Assembly: GCA_027021185.1 (NCBI GenBank)
Contig: JALUUU010000076.1
Span: 1 to 13,412, forward strand
Length of the DNA stretch: 13,412 bases
Reading direction: 5' to 3'
DNA from: an archaeon
Lineage (GTDB): Archaea; Hydrothermarchaeota; Hydrothermarchaeia; Hydrothermarchaeales; JALUUU01
The translations under genes and the position numbers were made by a program. This document shows positions 4,762 to 11,439 of the stretch, one piece after another. The notes under the pieces are model-generated. The model was given only the letters and a program-made list of their open reading frames with translations. It did not search any database and was not told the DNA's origin. Each line of letters begins with the position of its first letter. Position 1 is the first letter of the stretch.

Positions 4762-5799
4762 GTCAGAGGGGAGGAGAAGCAGGTCCTCAATTTCTTTTCT
4801 ATCAAGACCTTCTTTCTTTCCCTTTAGTATAGTGGTTAGATTCCTAACCTCCGCTTCTTTTAGATTAAGGTATCCGATAACTGCTCCAAGCTGGAAGGGG
4901 AAGCCGGTTAAAGCGGTTATATTCAGTCCCAGAAGATATCTCTGAAACGCCATTTCCAGATCTCTGAGAGACCCTGTCTTCTTGAACTCCTCAAAAGCCT
5001 CTCCGAGGACAGAGCCGTAGCCGGTGCCCTCAAAAGAAAGGGCTTCTACGCTGTCGCTCAGCATACCTTTGAGAAAGGCCTCGTCGAAGTTGTAATTGTA
5101 ACTTATCAATAACCTGTCGACATCCTCCTCATCAAGACCCCTGCATCTCAAGGCCACCATAAGGTTCTTGAAGTCTATTTCTGTGCCTATGAGCATCCTC
5201 GTAAGCCTCTTATCGAGGCCGTGGACGGCCTTAAGCTTCTCGCCTATTCCGTCGTAGACGTACTTATCCAGGGCGGTCGACAGGAAAAAAACCCCTCCTT
5301 TTTTCAGTTCCTGTACGTTGTTCTGCAGCACAGGATAGTACTCTGTCTCCCTAAGGCTCTCTGTTACTTCTTCAAGGCTCTCACTGCGGTGAATTCTCTC
5401 TATTACTTCCTCGTTTATGCTCCCAAAGGGTATTACCGGGGCCTCTGCTGTAGCAGACTCTCCGGACAGCTTTAGCTGGAGGGCTGCCTTGAGGGCATGG
5501 ATCTCGAATTTCTTGGACACCTTATGGATAAAGGTCTTGCCAAAGCCGTAGAGGGAAGTGGTCAGCTTCTGGTAGTCGGCAAGCAGGCTTCTCCGCAGTA
5601 TCCTCTCCACTTCATCCATGCTAGGGGAATTAAGTTTTCCAAGCTCCTCCCCGTAGCTTGAGAGTTTAAGCAGGGACACAGCGTCCCCAAGCTCCCCCGC
5701 CTCCAAGAGGCTGTTGTAGGCCTCTCTATCAAGGAACTGGGACCTCATGGCCCCTATCCTTGCTCTGGGAAATGCGTACATTGCTATGGCGAGATTCAC
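4753..5799 (-). CDS. atpC: A/V-type ATP synthase subunit C, copy 1 (promoter-proximal)
   Basis: Full-length subunit C of 348 residues. Matching landmarks are FPRARIGAMRSQFLD (10-24), LIGTEIDFKNLMVALRC (203-219), TGSLRDLEM (275-283) and GAVIGYLNLKEAEVRNL (305-321) followed by LKGKK. The start is GTG at 5799, one base after the stop of the upstream small gene, with GGAG about 11 bases ahead; ATG 5781 is a possible later start but has no ribosome binding site and would shorten the N-terminal strand compared with copy 2. Archaeal operons usually carry one C gene between E and F; here there are two, on the strand opposite I and K and with no E or F beside them. Each synthase needs one C, so the copies are probably alternatives. 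Confidence 0.95.
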   Translation of the reverse strand: MNLAIAMYAFPRARIGAMRSQFLDREAYNSLLEAGELGDAVSLLKLSSYGEELGKLNSPSMDEVERILRRSLLADYQKLTTSLYGFGKTFIHKVSKKFEIHALKAALQLKLSGESATAEAPVIPFGSINEEVIERIHRSESLEEVTESLRETEYYPVLQNNVQELKKGGVFFLSTALDKYVYDGIGEKLKAVHGLDKRLTRMLIGTEIDFKNLMVALRCRGLDEEDVDRLLISYNYNFDEAFLKGMLSDSVEALSFEGTGYGSVLGEAFEEFKKTGSLRDLEMAFQRYLLGLNITALTGFPFQLGAVIGYLNLKEAEVRNLTTILKGKKEGLDRKEIEDLLLLPSDGA

Positions 5800-5800
5800 T

Positions 5801-6031
5801 TTAATCCCGTCTCCTTTTCATTGTTGCTTTGGCCACTCCGAAAAAGGCCAGGGCTATTGCAACTCCCGCCCCGAAACCCAAGAGGAGCAGGTGAAAAGGC
5901 ACCTCTCCAGTCGAGGTCAGGGAGTAAAACTTTTTTATTAGGGAGGAAGAGAGGACGATAATGGCTATGTTGATGGCCACGAAGAAGATCCCCGCGAGGA
6001 TCAACTTCTTATCTACGGGTACTGGAATCAT
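5801..6031 (-). CDS. Small two-helix membrane protein heading the subunit C operon
   Basis: I do not recognise this 76-residue protein. It has two hydrophobic segments (about 9-30 and 46-67), a short polar loop with KKFYSLTSTGE between them, and a basic tail (KATMKRRRD). ATG 6031 is chosen because a TATA box on this strand (TTTTTATATTTT, 6067-6056) is centred about 30 bases upstream, which implies a near-leaderless mRNA. ATG 6082 is also in frame but lies upstream of that TATA box. Its stop is one base from the GTG of subunit C copy 1, so the genes should be coupled. Size, topology and position recall the small accessory membrane proteins found with rotary ATPases (such as the AtpI/AtpZ kind of bacterial F-type operons), but that is analogy and not a sequence match. 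Confidence 0.75.
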   Translation of the reverse strand: MIPVPVDKKLILAGIFFVAINIAIIVLSSSLIKKFYSLTSTGEVPFHLLLLGFGAGVAIALAFFGVAKATMKRRRD

Positions 6032-6127
6032 CTCCCTGCCAGCCAAATTATCATCAAAATATAAAAACTTGATGGTTACCATGCCCTTTGAAGTCCGGCA
6101 ATTGAGGAAAAATCGGGGAAAACGAGC
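6032..6127. promoter_or_regulatory. Divergent promoter between the subunit C operon and asnB
   Basis: AAAATATAAAAA (6056-6067) gives a TATA box on both strands. For the minus strand it lies about 30 bases from ATG 6031 (no real leader); for the plus strand it predicts initiation near 6088 and a leader of about 40 bases before asnB. CATCAA (6052-6057) and TTGATG (6069-6074) form an inverted repeat that brackets the TATA box, a layout expected of a repressor site. AATTATCATCAAA (6046-6058) is identical to 3231-3243. Confidence 0.6.
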
Positions 6128-7492
6128 ATGTGCGCCATAGCTGGAGGGGTTGACGTGGACATAAATGCGATGCTTGCGGTTATGAGGCACCGCGGACCAG
6201 AGGCCAGGGGCACCTTTGTAAAAGATAGGGTATCCCTTGGGCACTGTTTGCTCAGCATAGTTGGGCACGGTAAACAGCCCTTCTGTGGGTGCCGTGATGA
6301 CTTTGTCCTTGTATGCAATGGTGAGATCTACAATCACGCAGAACTCAGGAAAGGGTTAAAGGAGCACATATTCAGAACCACCTCCGACACCGAAGTGATA
6401 ATCCATTTAGTGGAGGAGAGCTACGGCGGAGACTTGGTCCAAGCCGTGAAAGATGTTCTTCCAAAGCTGGACGGCGACTATGCCTTCGCCGTTTATTATG
6501 AAGGGAAAATTGTGCTCGCTAGGGACCCTGTGGGAGTCAAGCCCCTCTTCTACAGCGGTCTGGCCTTTTCTTCCGAGAGAAAGGCTCTCGGGGCATCAAG
6601 GGATAGAATAAGACGCCTTTCCCCTGGATGTGTCATGCTCCTCGGCGGGAAAGAGGAGAAGGCCATATCTCTTTCAGAGAAAAAGGTGAAATCTCCCGTA
6701 GAGGAACTTGAAGCAGCCCTGGTGTCGGCGGTGGAGAAAAGAACTCGTGGCGTGAAGGTGGGGCTCCTGTTCTCAGCGGGGCTTGACAGCTCTGTTTTGG
6801 CGTGGATAATGAAGGACCTCCGTCGAGAGGATGAGTTAACCCTCTACACTGTGGGCATGGAGAACAGTCCTGACATTAAATATGTTAGTAGGCTGGAGGA
6901 GGATTTCGAGTTAAGGATCCTGATCATAAATGAAGAAGAGCTCATGGATTATGTAAGGAAAGTTATATACGCCATTGAGGATTGGAATCCGATGAAAGTA
7001 TCGGTGGGCGTCCCTCTGTATGCGGCTTGTGAGGCGGCAAGGGAGGATGGGTTGAAGGTCGTTCTCTCAGGGCAGGGGGCAGATGAGCTCTTCGCTGGGT
7101 ACCACAGGTACCTCCGTATGGGCAGCGAGGAGCTGAAAAAAGCCTTGACAAAAGATATTCAGAAGCTGGCCGAGGTGAATCTTGAGCGTGACGATGCGGT
7201 AGCCATGGCCAACTCCCTTGAACTCAGGGTCCCCTACCTTGACAGTAGAGTCGTAGAGGCTGCCATCGGTATCCCAGTGAATTACAAAATTAAAGACGGA
7301 AGGAGAAAGCATATATTACGCATCATAGCAAGGAGAAAAGGAGTGCCAGAGTTTATAGTGGAGAGGGATAAAAAAGCCGTGCAATATGCCACAGGAGTGG
7401 AAAAAGCCTTGAGAAAGCTGGCAAAGGGAAAAGGAAAAACCCTGGAAGAGTTCCTCAGAGGGGTTTACAGAGAGGTGTTTCCGTGGACATAA
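6128..7492 (+). CDS. asnB: Glutamine-dependent asparagine synthetase, short archaeal form
   Basis: Makes asparagine from aspartate, glutamine and ATP. The N-terminal Ntn glutaminase domain (about 2-160) begins Met-Cys2-Ala-Ile, with Cys2 the nucleophile after Met removal. It has RHRGP (20-24), NGEIYNH (64-70), TSDTE (85-89) and ARDPVGVKPLFY (131-142), all expected of active class II amidotransferases. The synthetase domain has the PP-loop FSAGLDSS (215-222; Ala replaces the usual second Gly) and SGQGADELFAGYHRY (314-328). At 454 residues it is about 100 shorter than E. coli AsnB, mainly in the C-terminal half. The ATG is fixed by the catalytic Cys; upstream there is only a weak G-rich stretch. 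It heads the run to gatCAB and overlaps gatC by 10 bases, so it belongs functionally to amide synthesis. An asparagine-synthetase-like amidation of another acceptor cannot be excluded but is less likely. Confidence 0.9.
   Translation: MCAIAGGVDVDINAMLAVMRHRGPEARGTFVKDRVSLGHCLLSIVGHGKQPFCGCRDDFVLVCNGEIYNHAELRKGLKEHIFRTTSDTEVIIHLVEESYGGDLVQAVKDVLPKLDGDYAFAVYYEGKIVLARDPVGVKPLFYSGLAFSSERKALGASRDRIRRLSPGCVMLLGGKEEKAISLSEKKVKSPVEELEAALVSAVEKRTRGVKVGLLFSAGLDSSVLAWIMKDLRREDELTLYTVGMENSPDIKYVSRLEEDFELRILIINEEELMDYVRKVIYAIEDWNPMKVSVGVPLYAACEAAREDGLKVVLSGQGADELFAGYHRYLRMGSEELKKALTKDIQKLAEVNLERDDAVAMANSLELRVPYLDSRVVEAAIGIPVNYKIKDGRRKHILRIIARRKGVPEFIVERDKKAVQYATGVEKALRKLAKGKGKTLEEFLRGVYREVFPWT
7471..7477 (+). 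promoter_or_regulatory. Ribosome binding site fixing the gatC GTG start
   Basis: AGAGGTG lies inside the end of asnB, 5 bases before GTG 7483, and supports a start that overlaps the asnB stop. Confidence 0.7.
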
Positions 7493-7707
7493 AAGAAGAG
7501 GCAGAGAAGGTTCTTAAAGAACTCTCCCAGGCCCTGGGGGAGATAGACTTAAGAGAAACCTACTACGTGGTGGATGAGATAAACATCACCAGACGGGATG
7601 GTGAGCCCACGAGGAAAGAAGAGTTTCGAGAGATCATCAGGAAAAATGCTCCAAGGATGGCTGAAAACGGCAGCTATGTGATGGAAGTCGGAAAATGGTT
7701 GAAGTGA
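7483..7707 (+). CDS. gatC: Asp/Glu-tRNA amidotransferase subunit C, short form
   Basis: A 74-residue GatC, the small belt subunit that wraps GatA and GatB and stabilises the complex. It is shorter than the usual 90-100 residues of bacteria. The N-terminal helix is reduced (EEAEKVLKELSQALGEID). The extended C-terminal part is recognisable: NITRRDGEPTRKEEFREI, then KNAPRMAENGSYVMEVGKWL, the counterpart of the NAPEREDGFFVVP tail of other GatC proteins. It overlaps asnB by 10 bases and gatA by 13 bases, so the three should be translated together. The call rests on both the tail and its place directly before gatA. Confidence 0.87.
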   Translation: MDIKEEAEKVLKELSQALGEIDLRETYYVVDEINITRRDGEPTRKEEFREIIRKNAPRMAENGSYVMEVGKWLK

Positions 7708-9038
7708 CGGCTTTGACGGATGAGGTGCAGGAGAAAGTCGCCAAATATCTCGACAGGGCTAGGAGAGAAGACGGCGATATAAACGCCCTCATAGAGCTCA
7801 ACCCCGGGGCTGAACAGGCAGCTAAAGAAGTGGAGAAAAAGATAGATTCGGGGAAAGGGGGCAGGCTCGCTGGTTACGTCGTGGCGGTGAAGAGCAATAT
7901 AAATGTGATGGGCCTGAGGGCGACATGTGCCTCCAAGACCCTCGAGAACTACGTATCTCCGTACGATGCAACCGTTATTCAGCGGATAAAAAAAGAAGAC
8001 GGAATCATACTGGGCATGACGAATATGGACGAGTTCGCCTGCGGAAGTAGCGGGGAGACGTCTTACTTTGGGGAAACCCAGAACCCCAGGGCTAAAGGCA
8101 GGATTCCTGGAGGGTCATCCTCAGGATCAGCGGTGGCCGTGGCGGCAGGCTTCTGCGACGTAGCCCTTGGAAGCGATACAGGAGGGAGCATAAGAAACCC
8201 CGCCTCTCACTGCGGTGTCGTCGGGTTTAAGCCGTCCTACGGCAGGGTCTCTCGCTACGGATTGATAGACCTGGCCATGAGTCTTGAGCAGATAGGCCCC
8301 TTTGCAAATAACGTGCGAGATGCTGCCCTGCTCTTAGAGGTGATAGCGGGCCATGACCCCAAGGAGGGCACCACTATCAAAGACCAGTTCCAGGGATACA
8401 CGGATAACCTCAGCGCAGACCTCGACGGATGGAAGATAGGCTTTGCCAGGGAGTTTGAGGAGTTCACGGAGCCAGCGATAGTGCGTGTTATTAAGCGTGG
8501 CTTGGACAGGCTTTCCAGCAACGGCGCGGAGGTTGTTGAGATTGCCCTGCCCAACTTGGACAAGGCCCTGCCGACGTATTACCTAACGGTTTTCGTGGAG
8601 TTCTTCTCCGCAACCCGAAAGTATGACGGCCGCCGATACGGCTACAAGATCGAAGACGTGTGCGGCCGAGAGGTTCTCAGGAGGATAATGCTGGGGCGAT
8701 ACATAAGCCAGAAGGAATACTCAGGGAGGTACTACAAAAAAGCCCTCCAGTTCAGGAGCTTGATAAAAAGGGAGCTCCTGCACGCCTTGGAGGCGGTTGA
8801 TGTTATCGCCGGTCCTACGGTGCCCAAACTGCCCCATATGCTGGGGGAGAAGATAGAGGACCCCCTGGTGATGTATGGCTATGATGTTCTCACTGTGCCC
8901 ACGAACCTGGCGGGAATACCTGCGGGCGTGGTGAATGTGGGCAGGATTAAAGGAGTGCCCGTGGGAATGCAGATCCAGGGCAGGCCCCTGGATGAGCAGA
9001 AGGTCCTTAACGCGATGCACGCCTTGGAGAAGGATTAA
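7695..9038 (+). CDS. gatA: Asp-tRNA(Asn)/Glu-tRNA(Gln) amidotransferase subunit A
   Basis: The glutaminase subunit of GatCAB, of the amidase-signature family; it frees ammonia from glutamine for the tRNA-bound reaction in GatB. The Ser-cisSer-Lys triad is intact: K66 (VAVKSNI), S141 (start of PGGSSSGSA, where the usual GGSSGGS has Ser for one Gly) and S165 (DTGGSIRNP). The spacings of 75 and 24 residues match those of characterised GatA. Other landmarks are GMTNMDEFACGSSGE (107-121), FKPSYGRVSRYGL (178-190) and the C-terminal GIPAGVV and GVPVGMQIQGRPLDE (420-434). The 447-residue length is close to the usual 460-490. The start ATG 7695 overlaps gatC. Archaea have GatDE for Gln-tRNA, so the main product of this complex is likely Asn-tRNA. 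Confidence 0.97.
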   Translation: MVEVTALTDEVQEKVAKYLDRARREDGDINALIELNPGAEQAAKEVEKKIDSGKGGRLAGYVVAVKSNINVMGLRATCASKTLENYVSPYDATVIQRIKKEDGIILGMTNMDEFACGSSGETSYFGETQNPRAKGRIPGGSSSGSAVAVAAGFCDVALGSDTGGSIRNPASHCGVVGFKPSYGRVSRYGLIDLAMSLEQIGPFANNVRDAALLLEVIAGHDPKEGTTIKDQFQGYTDNLSADLDGWKIGFAREFEEFTEPAIVRVIKRGLDRLSSNGAEVVEIALPNLDKALPTYYLTVFVEFFSATRKYDGRRYGYKIEDVCGREVLRRIMLGRYISQKEYSGRYYKKALQFRSLIKRELLHALEAVDVIAGPTVPKLPHMLGEKIEDPLVMYGYDVLTVPTNLAGIPAGVVNVGRIKGVPVGMQIQGRPLDEQKVLNAMHALEKD

Positions 9039-9080
9039 ATGTCCCGTAAGCTGAGACTCGGAATGCGCATCGGGGAGTAA
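9039..9080 (+). other. 13-codon open frame directly after the gatA stop
   Basis: An ATG abuts the gatA TAA stop in the same frame and encodes a basic peptide (MSRKLRLGMRIGE) ending 4 bases before gatB. GGAGAAGG (9027-9034 region) precedes it at a usable distance. It could be a tiny peptide that couples gatA to gatB translation, a leftover of a longer GatA tail, or chance. Nothing shows that it is expressed. Confidence 0.25.
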
Positions 9081-9084
9081 GACG

Positions 9085-10449
9085 ATGAAAGTGATAATCG
9101 GCTTCGAGATTCATGAACAGCTTGCGACGAAGACTAAGCTTTACTGCGACTCTCCAACCAACTACAGGGAGGTGGAGCCCAATACTAACGTGTGTGAGGT
9201 CTGCACGGGCATGCCCGGGGCCAAGCCATATCCTATGAACCAGGACGCCATAGACGCAGCCATCGAGATAGCGTTGATGCTTAACTGTGAGATAGTTAGA
9301 GACCCGATATACATCCAGAGAAAGCACTATGACTATCCGGACCTCCCTTCCGGCTATCAGCGCACGTCTCTACCCATAGGGATAAAGGGGGAGCTCAATG
9401 GAGTTGGTATATGGGAGGTTCACCTGGAGGAGGACCCAGGGAAGTACGATCCATTAAGCGGCAAGGTGGACTACAACCGCTCTGGAGTGCCCCTGGTGGA
9501 GATTGTTACGGCTCCAGATATGCACAGTCCCGAGGAGGCCAGGAGCTTCCTGAGGGAGCTCACAAAGGTGCTCCACTACACCGGGAAAGTCAGACCCGAG
9601 GGAGGTACGATGCGTATGGATACGAATATCTCCCTCGAGGGTGGGGCCAGGGTGGAAATCAAGAATATCAACTCCGTTAAGGGGGCTTATCGGGCACTAA
9701 AATTCGAGATAGCAAGGCAGAAGAATCTCAGAAAGCGGGGGATAATAGTTAAACGGGAAACCAGGGCCTTCCTAGAGACTCAGATGATCACCCGGAGCAT
9801 GCGCACGAAAGAGACCGCGGAAGACTACAGGTACATACCCGACCCAGATATTCCCCCACTCCTCATCACTGAGGAAAAGATAAAACAGATTAAGTCCCTG
9901 ATGCCTGAGGCGCCGCATCTAAAGCTCAGCAGATTCATGGAGCAATACGGCCTATCCAGGGATGACGCATGGGCCATAACGAGCGAGATAGATATGGCCG
10001 ATGCCTTCGAAGAGGTGGCGAAGCTATACGGTAAACCCGGCCCTGCCGCCTCCTTTTTCAGGCACATCGTCAAGAAAGTTCTGGGCTACAATGACTTGTC
10101 CTTCAGGGAGAGCGGTCTGTCGGGGAAAGCCATAGCAGAGCTTCTGAGCCTAAGGGACTCCGGAAAGATAACCGATGCGGGGGCGGAGCAGGTTGTGAGG
10201 ACCCTGGTGAAACAACCCGGGGATGTGCGTCGGATAATAGAGAAGAAGAGGCTTATAAGGATCGATGAGGACCATGTCTTGGAGAAAGCCGTGAAAGAGG
10301 TTTTAGAAGAGAACCCCGGGGCCGTGAAGGACTATAAGAGCGGCAAAGCCGAGGCCATGAACTTTATCATAGGCAAAGTCATGGCGAAAACCAGGGGACG
10401 GGCTGACCCCAAGGTGGTCAGGAAACTTCTCATTAAGGAGCTGGGATGA
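9085..10449 (+). CDS. gatB: Asp-tRNA(Asn)/Glu-tRNA(Gln) amidotransferase subunit B
   Basis: The kinase/transamidase subunit: it phosphorylates the acyl group on the tRNA and swaps in ammonia delivered from GatA. Landmarks in order are GFEIHEQLATKTKLYC (6-21), NTNVCEVCTGMPG (33-45), HYDYPDLPSGYQ (81-92), HLEEDPGK (113-120), DYNRSGVPLVEIV (129-141), MRMDTNIS (176-183), VEIKNINS (190-197) and TAEDYRYIPDPDIPPL (244-259). The C-terminal YqeY-like tRNA-binding domain (about 300-454) ends with MNFIIGKVMAKTRGRADP. Cys21, Cys37 and Cys40 fit three of the four ligands of the zinc site found in some GatB; the CxC is CDS here. There is no GAD insertion, which separates it from archaeal GatE. A GGGGAG stretch lies about 9 bases before the ATG. 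Confidence 0.97.
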   Translation: MKVIIGFEIHEQLATKTKLYCDSPTNYREVEPNTNVCEVCTGMPGAKPYPMNQDAIDAAIEIALMLNCEIVRDPIYIQRKHYDYPDLPSGYQRTSLPIGIKGELNGVGIWEVHLEEDPGKYDPLSGKVDYNRSGVPLVEIVTAPDMHSPEEARSFLRELTKVLHYTGKVRPEGGTMRMDTNISLEGGARVEIKNINSVKGAYRALKFEIARQKNLRKRGIIVKRETRAFLETQMITRSMRTKETAEDYRYIPDPDIPPLLITEEKIKQIKSLMPEAPHLKLSRFMEQYGLSRDDAWAITSEIDMADAFEEVAKLYGKPGPAASFFRHIVKKVLGYNDLSFRESGLSGKAIAELLSLRDSGKITDAGAEQVVRTLVKQPGDVRRIIEKKRLIRIDEDHVLEKAVKEVLEENPGAVKDYKSGKAEAMNFIIGKVMAKTRGRADPKVVRKLLIKELG

Positions 10450-10450
10450 G

Positions 10451-11389
10451 GTGCAGGAAGTGCTCTCTGATGTGTTCGAGGCATGCCTCGGTGTTAAAAA
10501 ACATGAGAGTGTCCTGGTGGTAACGGACCACGAAAGGCTAAGGGAGGGGGAAGAGGTGGAGAAAGCTCTTACTGAGTTGAGTGAAGAGGTCATTCTGATG
10601 GTGATGAAGCCCAGAAGCAGGCATGGGGAGGAGCCTCCTGTGGCAGTGGCTGAGGCAATGGCGGCCAGTGACGTAGTGGTCCTACCTACCACCATGTCAC
10701 TAACCCATACCGAGGCCAGAAGAAAAGCCTGCGGGGCTCAGGCTAGGGTCGCCAGTATGCCGGGGATAACCATAGAGATGCTCAGAGAGGGGGGACTTTA
10801 TGCAGACTACTTTGAGATGAAGAGGCTCACTGAAAAGCTAGCCGACATGGGTAGTACAGCAGAGACAATAAAAATCACCTCATCCCTTGGCAGTGATTTC
10901 ACCGCCAGCCTTAAAGGCCGCAAAATGCTCGCGGACACGGGATATCTTCAGAAAAAAGGAAGTTTCGGAAATCTACCCGCTGGAGAGGCCTTCATAGCCC
11001 CTGTGGAGGGGAGCGCTCAGGGAAAGCTGGTTTTCGACGGTTCTTTCAGTTCTCTCGGTGTCCTGAAGGAACCTGTTGAGCTGATAGTTGAGGATGGCAG
11101 GGTGGTCGAATGCAGCGATAAAACCCTTACAGTGACCATAGAGAAGTACAGCAACGCGGATAACATAGCTGAGATAGGCCTTGGAACAAATAGGGCTGCA
11201 AGGCTCATAGGAAATGTCCTGGAGGATGAGAAGGTCTACGGCACCTGTCATGTTGCAATAGGGGATAACCACACCTTTGGAGGGGTTACGAGGGCGGAAG
11301 TGCATCTCGACGGCGTAATAAAAAACCCTGGGGTTTTTCTGGACGGAAAAGAGGTGCTGAGAGACGGGGAGTTCAGGTTGAGCCCCTAG
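10451..11389 (+). CDS. M29-like metallo-aminopeptidase (AmpS/leucyl aminopeptidase family)
   Basis: A 312-residue protein of the archaeal COG2309-type aminopeptidase group. The N-terminal half (1-140) is alpha/beta and less conserved. The C-terminal half has the metal-site pattern of M29 peptidases: E179 in LPAGEAFIAP, E241 in AEIGLGTN, H267 in GTCHVAIGDN and H285/D287 in VHLDGVI. These agree with the two-metal ligands of characterised AmpS/AmpT enzymes, so catalysis is likely, probably on N-terminal residues of short peptides. It is shorter than bacterial AmpS (about 400). The GTG start is one base after the gatB stop; a GGAG stretch lies about 13 bases upstream, so re-initiation is likely. 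The link to gatCAB may be only operonic. It starts with no Met-rich signal and should be cytosolic. Confidence 0.85.
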   Translation: MQEVLSDVFEACLGVKKHESVLVVTDHERLREGEEVEKALTELSEEVILMVMKPRSRHGEEPPVAVAEAMAASDVVVLPTTMSLTHTEARRKACGAQARVASMPGITIEMLREGGLYADYFEMKRLTEKLADMGSTAETIKITSSLGSDFTASLKGRKMLADTGYLQKKGSFGNLPAGEAFIAPVEGSAQGKLVFDGSFSSLGVLKEPVELIVEDGRVVECSDKTLTVTIEKYSNADNIAEIGLGTNRAARLIGNVLEDEKVYGTCHVAIGDNHTFGGVTRAEVHLDGVIKNPGVFLDGKEVLRDGEFRLSP

Positions 11390-11400
11390 TTAACCTCGTT

Positions 11401-11407
11401 GAGGAGG
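11401..11407 (+). promoter_or_regulatory. Ribosome binding site upstream of the DUF3179 gene
   Basis: GAGGAGG is the only strong site in the gap. It is 32 bases from the GTG at 11440, too far, but 8 bases from ATT 11416 and 5 bases from CTG 11413. It argues for a non-canonical upstream start. Confidence 0.55.
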
Positions 11408-11439
11408 ATAAGCTGATTAGGAAGATAATAGTTGCTCTG

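Noticed and set aside
6032..6337. N-terminal extension of the 76-residue membrane protein to 6337 or 6082
   Set aside because: The longer forms run antisense to asnB or begin upstream of the TATA box; the TATA-to-ATG distance supports 6031.
8255..9327. Minus-strand open frames opposite gatA and gatB
   Set aside because: They have no start signals and no protein-like features; the plus strand codes for conserved enzymes throughout.
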